A stretch of 64,000 nucleotides of DNA from Desulfosporosinus orientis DSM 765 (GCF_000235605.1 NC_016584.1:1104001-1168000), one strand, 5' to 3'; shown: positions 16,919 to 25,541, counted from the stretch's first letter. Notes: generated from the sequence alone by a model not told the origin. Numbers and translations: made by a program.

Positions 16919-18211
16919 GTGTCCGTATATCAATCGCTGGATTCGATTACCGAAGAACTCCATAAATGTATGAAATGCGGCAACTGCATGGCAGTTTGTC
17001 CGATTTATAAGGAAACACGTCAGGAAGTTGGAGTGGCAAGAGGTAAAATCAGCTTGGTTGAATTTCTCCTTTCCGGAGAGGTTGAAATGACCGAGAAGCT
17101 GGCAGACCGTTTTTCTCTGTGTACAACTTGTATGGCATGTAACTCTAATTGTCCTTGCGGGGTCCGTTTTGATAAAATTATCTTAGCGGCGAGAGCAGAA
17201 GCCGTTCGCAAGAAAGGACTGCACCCGGTGAAGAAAATAGCCTTTACTGCCCTCAAGATGCAGAGAATGTTTGATTTCGGAATGAAGACAGGAAGTGTTT
17301 TTCAAGGGCTGGCCTTAAAGCACGTTCCCCACAAAAGCGACCGTATTGCTCGTATGCGTTTTGATGTTGGGATAGGAACAGACAAAGTATTTCCCATGCT
17401 GGCCAGCAAAACGCTAAGATCAGAATTCCCAGAAGTGGTTAAAGTAGACAAGCCCAAGATGAGAGTGGCCTTTTTCACGGGATGTATGATCAACTATTTC
17501 TATACAGATATCGGCAAAGCGGTAGTTGAGGTACTCAAGGAAAATGATATTGAAGTAGTTATCCCCAGAGGTCAAGGCTGCTGTGGGATTCCTGCCTCGG
17601 TTAATGGAGATGTACAATCCGCTACGGCTTTGGCCAAACGTAACTTAAGAGCCTTCGAAAAGTTAGGTGCCGATGCCTTGGTTGTGGCATGTTCTTCCGG
17701 AGGAACAGCATGGAAGCATGTTTTCGGCGAATTACTGGAGAGTGACCCGGAGTTCAAAGCCTTGGCGGATAAATGGGCGGCGAAATCCTATGATATTTCT
17801 GAGTTTCTTATCCACAAAGTTCCTTTCAAGAAGGAAGGATTAGGACGAGTTGACCGGAAGGTAACTTACCACGATCCTTGTCATTTAAATCGCGGCCAAG
17901 GGGTTAATAAAGAACCTCGTGAGATACTCAAAAGTATCCCGGGTGTGACACTGATTGAAATGAAAGAGCCGGCTCGTTGTTGCGGGATGGCCGGATCCTT
18001 CAGTCTTGTGCATCCTGACCTCTCAGTACAAATCTCAGATCGCAAGACAGCCGATATTGAATTAACCCACACAGACACCGTTGCCACGGGTTGCCCAGCT
18101 TGTAGGTTACAACTTAAAAGCGGGGTAGAAAATGCTGGAATCGACGAAGAAGTTGTGCATACCGTCCAAATTTTAGCGGAATCATATCGTGCTGGTAAAA
18201 AGAAAAAATAA
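16919..18211 (+). CDS. (Fe-S)-binding protein, GlcF-like lactate dehydrogenase subunit
   Basis: A 430-residue electron-transfer partner of the FAD subunit. The N-terminus has two 4Fe-4S motifs, CMKCGNCMAVCPIYKE (about residue 18) and CTTCMACNSNCPCG (about 68). The C-terminal half holds two CCG (heterodisulfide reductase-like) domains with CCGIPASVNGD and CCGMAGSFSLVHPD. It starts with GTG, two bases after the dehydrogenase stop, with AAGGAGGG at the right distance. It would pass electrons from lactate to quinone or an electron-bifurcating acceptor. A 14-bp terminator closes the operon. Confidence 0.92.
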   Translation: MSVYQSLDSITEELHKCMKCGNCMAVCPIYKETRQEVGVARGKISLVEFLLSGEVEMTEKLADRFSLCTTCMACNSNCPCGVRFDKIILAARAEAVRKKGLHPVKKIAFTALKMQRMFDFGMKTGSVFQGLALKHVPHKSDRIARMRFDVGIGTDKVFPMLASKTLRSEFPEVVKVDKPKMRVAFFTGCMINYFYTDIGKAVVEVLKENDIEVVIPRGQGCCGIPASVNGDVQSATALAKRNLRAFEKLGADALVVACSSGGTAWKHVFGELLESDPEFKALADKWAAKSYDISEFLIHKVPFKKEGLGRVDRKVTYHDPCHLNRGQGVNKEPREILKSIPGVTLIEMKEPARCCGMAGSFSLVHPDLSVQISDRKTADIELTHTDTVATGCPACRLQLKSGVENAGIDEEVVHTVQILAESYRAGKKKK

Positions 18212-18222
18212 AATAGCTTAAA

Positions 18223-18264
18223 AAACATGGGAACACTTTGAATATTAAGAGTGTTCCCATGTTT
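18223..18264 (+). terminator. Terminator of the lactate dehydrogenase operon
   Basis: AAACATGGGAACAC (18223-18236) and GTGTTCCCATGTTT (18251-18264) form a perfect 14-bp stem; the arm itself ends in TTT. Confidence 0.8.
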
Positions 18265-18338
18265 CATATAGCGGACAGCTATGGTACACTAAGTACGGTT
18301 AAAGGTTTTTTACAACCATGTGCAAGGAGTGAAACAGG

Positions 18339-19058
18339 GTGATATTAAAACCCATTAGAACCCGTAAAATTTATGAGCAAATTGTTGATCAGATTGGCCA
18401 ACTTGTTGCTCAAGGGCAGCTTAAACCTGGTGACCGGCTTCCTTCCGAGAGGGAACTGGTCGAGCGTTTTCAGGTGAGCCGAGCCTCTATACGAGAAGCT
18501 ATCAGCGCTCTTGAGATGATGGGTCTTATAGAAGTTCGATCCGGTGAAGGTACCTACATCAGACAGGTTAATATTGATTCAGCCGTGACACCTCTGGCCT
18601 GGATGCTTTTTATTGAAAAAGACACTGATTTGGAGCTTTATGAAGCGCGTAAGATTTTAGAAGTACAGGCTGCAGGGCTGGCAGCGGCCAGAGCAGACGA
18701 TGAGGAGATTAAGGACATGTTTGAAGCTCTGGAAGTTATGCGCAAAGACCTGGAATCCCATCAATTGGGAGAAGAAGCCGATCATCATTTTCATTACGCA
18801 ATTGCCCGGGCTACTCATAATAAGATTCTGTTTCGTTTAATGAATACCCTTTCCGATACTATGCGAACAGCTTTAATAACCAGCCGCAGTAAGCTTTATG
18901 AACACCAAGATACTCCACAAAAACTCTATAATGAGCACTATTTCATATATGAAGCCATTAAGAATCATGATGTACAAAAAGCCCAAAAGCTGATGTTAGA
19001 GCACCTGGTTGGAGTTGAAAAACATCTTGCTAAGTATGTCGTTCTGGATAATGAATGA
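18339..19058 (+). CDS. GntR-family regulator, FadR/LldR subfamily
   Basis: A 239-residue regulator with an N-terminal winged helix (residues 8-75, including GDRLPSERELVERFQVSRASIREAI in sections) and a C-terminal all-helical FCD ligand domain (about 95-225). FCD residues that bind metal and organic acids are visible in ADHHFHYAIARATHNK. Its place after the lactate permease/dehydrogenase genes suggests that it is the lactate-responsive repressor. Two GGTCnGACC-like palindromes upstream of those genes are its likely operators. GTG start with AAGGAGTGAAACAGG upstream. Confidence 0.88.
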   Translation: MILKPIRTRKIYEQIVDQIGQLVAQGQLKPGDRLPSERELVERFQVSRASIREAISALEMMGLIEVRSGEGTYIRQVNIDSAVTPLAWMLFIEKDTDLELYEARKILEVQAAGLAAARADDEEIKDMFEALEVMRKDLESHQLGEEADHHFHYAIARATHNKILFRLMNTLSDTMRTALITSRSKLYEHQDTPQKLYNEHYFIYEAIKNHDVQKAQKLMLEHLVGVEKHLAKYVVLDNE

Positions 19059-19112
19059 TAGTAAACACCTAGGGCAATCCTATTAGAAATAATCAATAGT
19101 GAGGAAAAAACG

Positions 19113-20189
19113 ATGACATGTCAGATGGTATATCATCAAGGGAACTGCCTAAATACTAAAAAACCCTATGCCCGTTCCTGCAGGCTATGTATCGAAAATT
19201 GTCCACACCAAGCCATCTCCCCCTATCGAGAGATCGATACCAAGCGCTGCACAGAATGTGGTGCATGCATGGCAGTTTGTCCGAGCGGAGGTTTTGTTGA
19301 TCATTCTATCGATAGATATTTCGATTATCTGATAGAGTCTGACGAGATCGTTTTAAATTGTCCCAAAGCTGTTCCCCAGGGATTTGAGATTCCCTGTTTA
19401 GGGATGTTGGACCGTGACAGCTGGCTGACCCTCTTCCTTCTGGCAAAAGAAAAAAAAACAACCATGATTACTGGTCGTTGTTCGGAGTGTGAGGATCGAG
19501 CAGCTTGTGCAGTCAGTGTTGAGATTTTTAAACAACTGCATGCCGACTGGCCGGAGCATCCTGTAGTTCAGATTCAAGTCAGACCGGATCAAGGAAATCT
19601 CCAGGAGTATGAGGGCCAGGAGGAGAAGAAACCTAAACCTGCAAGTCAAAAAGATGCAGGCCTGGGCTGGCGGCAGCGTAGTTGGGCGAAAATTGAGGAG
19701 TTTCTGCCCAACATAGCAGCCGATGAAGTCTACCCAATCCCCAAATCTCGTCAGCGGCTTATTGAAGCTTTTGAGACTTCCGCTGAAGAAAAAATCCCCT
19801 TCCCAGCTTTGACCGTTATGGATTCTTGTATCAGCTGCGGGGTATGTGCCGCGATTTGTCCTCAGGGGGCTTTGCAAAAACGGGAAAAAAAAGACCCTGT
19901 CCCCGGTAATGAGGATCAAACGAAGGAAGATAAGATTACCTCCCTGAGGTTGATTTTTGAACCTCAGAAGTGTGTACAATGCCGCCGCTGCATCGAAACC
20001 TGCCGGGCAAAAGCCCTGGAGTTTAATACCAAACCCTTGTCCCACCGGCTGCTCACTGGGAAAATATTAATTCATCAAGGCAGTCCCAACTATTGCAGCC
20101 GCTGCGGCAAACGAATTTTTGATCATGGAGAATTATGTTTAGTTTGTTCTACTAACAATCCGGAGACCCGAGGGTTTTTCTCCCTCTAA
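19113..20189 (+). CDS. Multi-cluster 4Fe-4S ferredoxin-type protein
   Basis: A 358-residue protein with many cysteines. There are 4Fe-4S motifs near the N-terminus (CRLCIENCPHQAIS and CTECGACMAVCPSGG), a central region with further cysteines (CSECEDRAAC), a ferredoxin pair at about 240-310 (CISCGVCAAICPQGAL and CQCRR-type CVQCRRCIETCRAKAL), and a C-terminal zinc-ribbon-like CSRCGKRIFDHGELCLVC. It looks like a soluble electron carrier or redox partner. It follows the FadR-type regulator by 54 bases and may be part of the lactate oxidation unit. Specific function unknown. Confidence 0.75.
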   Translation: MTCQMVYHQGNCLNTKKPYARSCRLCIENCPHQAISPYREIDTKRCTECGACMAVCPSGGFVDHSIDRYFDYLIESDEIVLNCPKAVPQGFEIPCLGMLDRDSWLTLFLLAKEKKTTMITGRCSECEDRAACAVSVEIFKQLHADWPEHPVVQIQVRPDQGNLQEYEGQEEKKPKPASQKDAGLGWRQRSWAKIEEFLPNIAADEVYPIPKSRQRLIEAFETSAEEKIPFPALTVMDSCISCGVCAAICPQGALQKREKKDPVPGNEDQTKEDKITSLRLIFEPQKCVQCRRCIETCRAKALEFNTKPLSHRLLTGKILIHQGSPNYCSRCGKRIFDHGELCLVCSTNNPETRGFFSL

Positions 20190-20455
20190 GAATGGTGTTC
20201 GCCGCACCCACAGTTAGGGCTGTGCACGTGTGGTTTTTTCTTTTGTTCCCGCAGCATCTGATCCGTTAAATGAGTAACGTGAGAGATAGGTTGTTGTTGA
20301 ACGTTTTTAGCTAAGTTGACAACTTCTTGAATTTCTTCTTTGCTTAACCCTGCCTCTAATCCTTCAGTGATGGCAAGACGAAGTGCTGCCAGGGCATTGC
20401 AGGCTGCAGCGGCTGAGATTTGGGCTGCAACTACAGTTCGTTGATCAAGACTCAT
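20186..20455 (-). CDS. Small AhpD/carboxymuconolactone decarboxylase-like protein with metal-binding tail
   Basis: An 89-residue protein. Residues 5-60 resemble the helical core of the CMD/AhpD family (ACNALAALRLAITEGLEAGL followed by KEEIQEVVNLAKNV), but the usual catalytic CxxC pair is absent. The C-terminus is rich in His and Cys (HVHSPNCGCGEHHS), suggesting metal binding. It converges with the ferredoxin-type gene with a 4-base overlap. An AGGAGG-like site precedes the ATG on the minus strand. The function is not known. Confidence 0.65.
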   Translation of the reverse strand: MSLDQRTVVAAQISAAAACNALAALRLAITEGLEAGLSKEEIQEVVNLAKNVQQQPISHVTHLTDQMLREQKKKPHVHSPNCGCGEHHS

Positions 20456-20599
20456 AAGTTATTCCTCCTAAGAATGAAAAAGACTTATTCCCCATCTTAG
20501 CACAGAATATTATCCGGGGCAAAATACGAAGGCCCTGAGGATAAGAGACGGCGTTTAAAAGGATAATAATCAATGATTACTAAGGAAAGGATTTAAAAA

Positions 20600-21847
20600 A
20601 TGAATGAGTATCAAGTGATCGTCGTCGGCGGAGGTGCTGCGGGGACGATGGCTGCCGGGCAAGCCGCCAAAGGAGGAGCTAAGGTTCTCTTACTGGAAAA
20701 AAAGGACCGCTTGGGCAGGAAAATAGCCATTTCCGGTAAAGGCCGCTGTAATATAACCAATGTGGAAAATGTTTCGGATTTTATAAGTCATTATCCGGGC
20801 AATGGACGTTTTTTACACAGTATCTTAAGGGGCTTTGATAATGGGGCCCTGCGGGATTTTCTTGCTGATTATGGAGTCGAGACAAAAGTAGAACGGGGAG
20901 GGCGGGTATTTCCTGTTTCTGATGACGCAGAAACCATTGTTAAAGCCTTAGCAGCTTTTCTGAGGGATACTGGGGTTAGGGTGGAAACGGGAGTGAGCGT
21001 GGAGGAATTTCTGGTGGATAATGGTCATGTTATAGGGGTGCGCGGGAATAATCAAAAACAATATCTGGCTCCTGCTGTAATCCTTTGCACGGGAGGTTCT
21101 TCCTATCCGGGAACAGGGTCAACAGGGGACGGATTCCGCTTTGCTCGTCAATTAGGCCATCAGGTGATAACTCCTCGTCCTGCTCTGGTACCCCTTAAAA
21201 CGGCAGAAACCTGGGTGAAGGAAGTGCAGGGACTCTCTTTAAGGAATGTGGAAGGGTCTTTATGGGTTGAGGGAAAAAGGCAGGGTGCAGAATTTGGAGA
21301 GATGCTGTTTACTCATTTTGGGGTTTCAGGTCCGATTATTTTGACCTTGAGCCGGCAGGCTGGGGATGCTCTTCGTGAAGGAAAACGGGTGGAACTGAGG
21401 ATTAACTTAAAACCTGCTCTTTCCCCGGAACAATTGGATGCTCGTTTACAGCGGGATTTCCAAAAATACACCAATAAGCAATTTAAAAACGCCATTGATG
21501 ATCTCTTACCGCAAAGCTTGATACCGGTGGCAATTCGGCTAAGTGAGATCAATCCCGATAAGGCAGTGCATCAAGTCAGCCGGGAAGAGCGCAGGACTTT
21601 TCTTAAGCTGTTGCAGGGTTTAACCTTGACCATTACGGAGACTCTGTCTATAGAGGCTGCCATTGTAACCGCCGGAGGGGTGAATGTTAAGGAGATTAAT
21701 CCGAAAACCATGGCCTCAAGATGTGTCCAAGGCCTTTATTGGGCAGGCGAGGTTGTGGATGTGGACGGTATAACAGGGGGGTATAATCTTCAAGCGGCTT
21801 TTGCCATGGGCTACCGGGCAGGAAAAGCTGCAGCGGAGCAGCTTTAG
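20600..21847 (+). CDS. BaiN/HI0933-family NAD(P)/FAD-dependent oxidoreductase
   Basis: A 415-residue flavoprotein of the BaiN/RdsA (HI0933-like) family. The N-terminal dinucleotide fold shows VVGGGAAGTMAAGQAAKGG and an acidic strand end LLLEKKDRLG, followed by the family motif GRKIAISGKGRCNITN. Further on are CTGGSSYPGTGSTGDGF and, at the C-terminus, LYWAGEVVDVDGITGGYNLQ, which completes the FAD site. Length is normal. Members include bile acid and flavin-linked reductases, but most have no known substrate. It ends in TAG and is followed by a small membrane protein gene. Confidence 0.9.
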   Translation: MNEYQVIVVGGGAAGTMAAGQAAKGGAKVLLLEKKDRLGRKIAISGKGRCNITNVENVSDFISHYPGNGRFLHSILRGFDNGALRDFLADYGVETKVERGGRVFPVSDDAETIVKALAAFLRDTGVRVETGVSVEEFLVDNGHVIGVRGNNQKQYLAPAVILCTGGSSYPGTGSTGDGFRFARQLGHQVITPRPALVPLKTAETWVKEVQGLSLRNVEGSLWVEGKRQGAEFGEMLFTHFGVSGPIILTLSRQAGDALREGKRVELRINLKPALSPEQLDARLQRDFQKYTNKQFKNAIDDLLPQSLIPVAIRLSEINPDKAVHQVSREERRTFLKLLQGLTLTITETLSIEAAIVTAGGVNVKEINPKTMASRCVQGLYWAGEVVDVDGITGGYNLQAAFAMGYRAGKAAAEQL

Positions 21848-21896
21848 TGGTCTGATTAAGAAACTTTTTGCATAGACTCTTTTCGAGGTGATGTAC

Positions 21897-22382
21897 GTGC
21901 GTCGAAGAGGGAAAGGGAGTCTAATGGAGTGGTTTTGGCTGACGGTTCAGCGAAGTGAACGCCGAATAATCCGGGTTATGGTTTTGGCATCCGTCTTGCT
22001 CTTAGTAATGCAGTTAAGTGCAGTCAAAGATCCCTTGGATTTTTACATGACCGTGGCGGCCAAGGTTGAAGCTCCGCCCCTGGATTTGCCCGCCTTAGCC
22101 CCACCGGAAGCTGAAACAGCCGTGAAGACCTGGACGATAACCTTAAGAGCTGTTCCGGTGGCCCCCATACGAGTGGTTCAAGATGGGACAGTACTTGCTA
22201 CCTTAGGGAAAGGTGAACAGCAGATAGCAGTTCATTCCGGACAGATTCAGCTGGATGGAATAGGGGTTCCTCAGATTGTCAAGGTTCAAGTGGTCAAGAA
22301 AGATGCTCAGTTAAATGAACCCCGGCAAAATCAGGTTATGATAATTCAAGGAAATATCCAGAACTTTGCAGTTAAGCCCTAG
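21897..22382 (+). CDS. Hypothetical single-pass membrane protein
   Basis: A protein of about 161 residues with a basic N-terminus, one hydrophobic helix (VMVLASVLLLVMQLSAV, about residues 28-44) and a C-terminal extracytoplasmic domain rich in beta-strand pattern (KTWTITLRAVPVAPIRVV, then QIVKVQVVKKD). GTG at 21897 is preferred because GAGGTGAT, nearly the full anti-16S complement, lies just upstream; an ATG at 21924 is possible. The stop is TAG. No family recognised. It lies between the BaiN-type gene and the aromatic operon leader. Confidence 0.6.
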   Translation: MRRRGKGSLMEWFWLTVQRSERRIIRVMVLASVLLLVMQLSAVKDPLDFYMTVAAKVEAPPLDLPALAPPEAETAVKTWTITLRAVPVAPIRVVQDGTVLATLGKGEQQIAVHSGQIQLDGIGVPQIVKVQVVKKDAQLNEPRQNQVMIIQGNIQNFAVKP

Positions 22383-22470
22383 TGTTGCAAAGCATTCTTG
22401 GACGTACTATAATTATTGGTAATTATTGTGTAGTCTTTGTCTATGGACTTTTTAAAGATAGGAGGGTAGT

Positions 22471-22503
22471 ATGGTAGGATGGCATGGGGTTAAACTAAGA
22501 TGA
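22471..22503 (+). CDS. Possible 10-residue leader peptide
   Basis: ATG at 22471 has a strong AGGAGGG site four bases before it. The frame reads MVGWHGVKLR and stops at TGA, eight bases before a terminator hairpin and 83 bases upstream of the hutP-like gene. The arrangement is that of an attenuation leader, although only one Trp codon is present. The terminator may instead simply end transcription from upstream. Confidence 0.35.
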   Translation: MVGWHGVKLR

Positions 22504-22511
22504 AAAATCAG

Positions 22512-22534
22512 AGACACTGCGAGGTGTCTTTTTC
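22512..22534 (+). terminator. Terminator or attenuator before the hutP-aroH-DAHP synthase operon
   Basis: AGACAC (22512-22517) and GTGTCT (22524-22529) form a 6-bp stem with 6-base loop, followed by TTTTTCT. No competing antiterminator was worked out. Confidence 0.7.
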
Positions 22535-22585
22535 TACCGTTTATCAATTTTTGAGTAAAGCCTACTAAGGAGAGGAAGAAGCCTA

Positions 22586-23002
22586 ATGGCACAAAGCAAA
22601 AAAATTGCACTTGCTGCGTTAAAAATGGCTATGACTGAGAGCCGAGAAGAAGAAATACATCTTAAAGAATTCTACCTGCGCAACGGGGTTAAGACTGCAG
22701 CCGTTGATTACGGCGGTGAGTATGTGAATTCCATTCGCAAGATTGTGGAGCGGGCAATCGTAGCTGCCAAACGGGAAGGGGCTATTCACGAGACTCATGG
22801 CGATGAAGGTGCCGTAGCAGGGGCTACCCGGGAAGCTTTAAGTCAAATTATGAATAAAGCCATTGGTTTAAATATCGGCGGAAAAATCGGTATTGCCCGC
22901 CAGAACGATCACTTAAGTGTGGCGGTCTTTTTTGGCATCGGACTCTTGCATTTAGATGAGGTGGCAGTTGGCCTGGGGCATCGTGTTGCCCCCAAGGAAT
23001 AG
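22586..23002 (+). CDS. HutP-family protein
   Basis: A 138-residue protein of the HutP family. In B. subtilis HutP is a hexameric RNA-binding antiterminator that needs histidine and Mg2+. The clostridial homologues keep the core alpha-beta fold seen here, with AALKMAMTESREEE at the N-terminus, EGAIHETHGDEGAVAG in the middle, and SVAVFFGIGLLHLDEVAVGLGHR near the end. A hut operon is absent; the gene lies directly upstream of aroH and DAHP synthase genes. It could act on their transcript, but that is inference. Ends in TAG. Confidence 0.75.
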   Translation: MAQSKKIALAALKMAMTESREEEIHLKEFYLRNGVKTAAVDYGGEYVNSIRKIVERAIVAAKREGAIHETHGDEGAVAGATREALSQIMNKAIGLNIGGKIGIARQNDHLSVAVFFGIGLLHLDEVAVGLGHRVAPKE

Positions 23003-23013
23003 GAGGGTAAGCT

Positions 23014-23394
23014 ATGGTGCGGGGAATACGCGGAGCGACAACGGTGGATAAGAATGATGCTAATGAGATTCGCGAGGCAACTCAAGAACTCTTGCAAAAG
23101 ATGCTCGCTGAAAATTCACTTTGCACAGAAGACTTGGTCAGTGCTATTTTTACGGTGACGGCGGATTTAAATGCGGATTTTCCGGCTTCCAGTGCACGAG
23201 GGATTGGCTGGCAGTTAGTGCCCCTATTGTGTGCCACGGAAATTCCGGTACCCGGGTCACTTCCTCACTGTATTCGAGTGCTCTTGCACGCCAACACTAA
23301 CTGCAGTCAAAAAGAAATCCGCCACATTTTTTTGCGTAATGCTGCGATGCTGCGCAAAGATCTGCTGGAGGACGACAGTGAGGCTGTGGATTAA
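23014..23394 (+). CDS. aroH: Monofunctional chorismate mutase (AroH type)
   Basis: A 126-residue AroH-class chorismate mutase, which converts chorismate to prephenate for Phe and Tyr synthesis. The family start VRGIRGATTVDKNDANEI is present with the active-site Arg7 region. Further motifs are AIFTVTADLNADFPASSARG and CIRVLLHANTNCSQ. It starts eleven bases after the hutP-like gene, with GGAGGGTAAGCT upstream, and is followed by a DAHP synthase gene 37 bases on. The operon therefore couples entry to and branch from the shikimate pathway. Confidence 0.95.
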   Translation: MVRGIRGATTVDKNDANEIREATQELLQKMLAENSLCTEDLVSAIFTVTADLNADFPASSARGIGWQLVPLLCATEIPVPGSLPHCIRVLLHANTNCSQKEIRHIFLRNAAMLRKDLLEDDSEAVD

Positions 23395-23431
23395 CAAGGT
23401 TTTCTAATTACTAGGGAAGAAGGGGAACGCG

Positions 23432-24247
23432 GTGAATCTGATCGCTCGACGGAAGAATGAGCAACAAGAATCTACGGCAGTTCGAGTGGGTGATGTTATC
23501 ATCGGGGGGCCTCAGTTGGTGGTTATTGCCGGTCCTTGTGCTATAGAAAGCTATGAGCAGATATTAGGTACAGCTTTAGAAGTGCAGCGTCTGGGGGCTT
23601 CTCTGCTGAGAGGCGGTGCTTATAAACCCAGGACCTCTCCTTACTCTTTTCGCGGCAAAAGGGAAGAAGGCTTGGAAATATTAGCCCAGGTCAAGGCTCT
23701 GACCGGGCTGCCGGTTGTAACCGAGATTATGGATGCCCGTGATCTTGAAGAAGTGGCAAAGGTAGCGGATATGCTGCAAATCGGCTCCCGCAATATGCAG
23801 AATTACACCTTGCTGACAGAGGTAGGAAAGAGCAAGCTGCCCGTCTTTCTGAAACGGGGTTTAGCTTCAACTTTAGAGGAATGGCTTTATGCCGCTGAGT
23901 ATATCATGGCGGAAGGCAACGATCAGGTGGTTCTCTGTGAACGGGGGATTCGTACCTTTGAAAATTATACCCGCAACACCGTAGATATCACGGCCATTCC
24001 GGCTTTAAAAGAACTGTCCCATCTGCCGGTCTTTTTAGATCCCAGCCATGGCACGGGCAGGGCGTCCTTAGTAAGCCCGGTAGCCTTAGGGGGGATTGCC
24101 GCAGGTGCCGACGGTTTAATGATTGAAGTGCATCCTCAGCCGGAGCTGGCCTTAAGTGACGGGGATCAATCCCTGGACTTTGAGGCTTTTGCTGAACTTA
24201 TGGAACGAGCCCGGCCGGTGGCGAAGGCTGTGGGACGGGAGATTTAA
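23432..24247 (+). CDS. aroF: 3-deoxy-7-phosphoheptulonate synthase (short, AroG/KDO8P-type)
   Basis: A 271-residue type I-beta DAHP synthase, the first enzyme of the shikimate pathway. The TIM barrel shows IAGPCAIESYEQI, LLRGGAYKPRTSPYSFRG, the substrate-binding LKRGLASTLEEWLYAAEYI, and FLDPSHGTGRASLV with catalytic metal residues. The N-terminal ferredoxin-like regulatory domain found in the second copy at 37275 is missing, so feedback control probably differs. GTG start. A strong terminator follows, ending the hutP-aroH-aroF operon. Confidence 0.94.
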   Translation: MNLIARRKNEQQESTAVRVGDVIIGGPQLVVIAGPCAIESYEQILGTALEVQRLGASLLRGGAYKPRTSPYSFRGKREEGLEILAQVKALTGLPVVTEIMDARDLEEVAKVADMLQIGSRNMQNYTLLTEVGKSKLPVFLKRGLASTLEEWLYAAEYIMAEGNDQVVLCERGIRTFENYTRNTVDITAIPALKELSHLPVFLDPSHGTGRASLVSPVALGGIAAGADGLMIEVHPQPELALSDGDQSLDFEAFAELMERARPVAKAVGREI

Positions 24248-24248
24248 A

Positions 24249-24294
24249 AAAATCCCTGAATACCCAAGAATATTGGGGATTTCAGGGATTTTCT
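24249..24294 (+). terminator. Terminator of the aroH-DAHP synthase operon
   Basis: AAAATCCCTGAA (24249-24260) and TTCAGGGATTTT (24281-24292) are perfect 12-bp inverted repeats and the second arm ends in a T run. It lies two bases after the stop. Confidence 0.85.
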
Positions 24295-24470
24295 ATTTTA
24301 AGGTGGAAAATAGCACTGTGGCTGGTTGACATGTTGGCTACATCATTCTCTGCCATGAAGGACTCCCGTTCCTCCTCGGGAACTCCCAGGAGGATAATCG
24401 CTTGGGTGTAGCTTAAATTCGGAATCGATTCCGAATTTAAGTCAAATCCATGATTAGATCCTGGGTCATT
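24282..24470 (-). pseudogene. Relic of a DUF3102-like protein (C-terminal part)
   Basis: Read on the minus strand, this stretch gives an open frame ending at 24282 with NLSYTQAIILLGVPEEERES and then FMAENDVANMSTSH. That pattern is characteristic of DUF3102 proteins, which are often carried on mobile elements in Clostridia. There is no start codon with a binding site, and the rest of the gene is missing on both sides, so it is a fragment. The 3' end runs into the terminator of the neighbouring operon. Confidence 0.6.
24412..24441. repeat. Perfect 30-bp palindrome
   Basis: The 15-base half CTTAAATTCGGAATC is followed directly by its exact reverse complement. It lies inside the DUF3102 relic reading frame and about 50 bases from the GntR gene. 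Confidence 0.85.
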
Positions 24471-24492
24471 GCAAAAAGCTGCACAGCAAGCC

Positions 24493-25227
24493 CTACTTAA
24501 GAATAGTTGATGTTGAAGAGTTTAAGTTAGCAATTTCAAGAAGTTCTTGTAATCCAATTTGAAGATGGTTGTGCATAATAGAAGCAGCTTTTTCGGGGTT
24601 TCTTTCTTCTATAGCGTTAATAATATTATTATGCTGCTCAAAAATTGCAATATCAAAAGATGGATCTTTTTGTATATAAAAAGATCTTATTGAAAATATA
24701 AATTGTTCCATAAGGTAAAAAATTGAATCTGCTAAATAATTAAATAATAGGTTATCAGAAATTGAAATTAAATAATAATGAAATTTCTGATCAAAAAATG
24801 ATTTTTCTTTTTGATCGCTTACATTGTTTAATTTTTCCAGGATATTTTTTAATTGCAAAATATCATTATCTGTAGCTTTCTTAGCAGCAGTTTTTACGCA
24901 TTCAATTTCTAAAATATATCTTAACTGTAGAATGTCACTTTCCTTTCCGTTATTTAGTTTAAATGCAATAGATAAGGTTTTAATAATCGTTGATTTAACA
25001 TTATTGGAAACAAATGTCCCATTACCATGTTTACAATCAATTATTCCTAAAAATTCTAAACCTTTTAATGCCTCTCTTAAAGCAGTCCTACTTACGTTTA
25101 ATTGAACAGTTAATTCACGCTCAGGAGGAAGTCTGTCTCCGCTTTTTAGTGTTCCGCTAATAATCATAGTATAAATTTGGTTAATAATATTTATATAAGC
25201 TTTATCATTTTCAACAGATATAAACAA
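24493..25227 (-). CDS. GntR-family regulator (FadR subfamily)
   Basis: A regulator of about 244 residues. The winged helix (residues 10-75) has GDRLPPERELTVQLNVSR and the FCD domain follows to about 225, with FDQKFHYYLISISDN carrying a metal/ligand His. The TTG at 25227 is preferred since AAAGGA lies nine bases upstream; an ATG at 25314 in frame has no site. Codon use is very AT-rich compared with the core genes. It reads away from the glycolate/lactate oxidase genes 1.3 kb on the other side and may control them. A direct repeat lies in its upstream region. Confidence 0.85.
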   Translation of the reverse strand: MFISVENDKAYINIINQIYTMIISGTLKSGDRLPPERELTVQLNVSRTALREALKGLEFLGIIDCKHGNGTFVSNNVKSTIIKTLSIAFKLNNGKESDILQLRYILEIECVKTAAKKATDNDILQLKNILEKLNNVSDQKEKSFFDQKFHYYLISISDNLLFNYLADSIFYLMEQFIFSIRSFYIQKDPSFDIAIFEQHNNIINAIEERNPEKAASIMHNHLQIGLQELLEIANLNSSTSTILK

Positions 25228-25361
25228 ATTAGTCGATCCTTTCTTTCTTTTGTTTATATAAAAGTATTTGGTAATATATAAATTATGGAATATTGGGAAA
25301 ATTATTAGTTGCATTATTACTGAAAATATCTTATCATTAAATCAATAAAAGTACAAGATAA

Positions 25362-25541
25362 AATTGGTATGATGACCATACAAATTAACTCGAAACTATT
25401 TTTACGATCGCTTTTTAAATCGACATGGGTTATGGCTAGCTATTGCTGAGCTATTACTGGTATTCTGCAAATCTGGTTGGTTGATGATGGACAAATTATA
25501 TTTCTATTCAAAGTAAATCTACGAAACAATTGGTATGATGA
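25362..25541 (+). repeat. Direct repeat AATTGGTATGATGA, two copies, upstream of GntR gene
   Basis: AATTGGTATGATGA occurs at 25362-25375 and 25528-25541. In the first copy it continues as GACCA, giving TGGT-N6-ACCA. The copies could be regulator binding sites. The rest of 25228-25900 is AT-rich and holds no gene I can support. Confidence 0.5.

Noticed and set aside
22440-22586. T-box or other known riboswitch upstream of the hutP-like gene
   Set aside because: No AGGGTGGNACCGCG or comparable core was found; only a short ORF and a simple terminator are visible.
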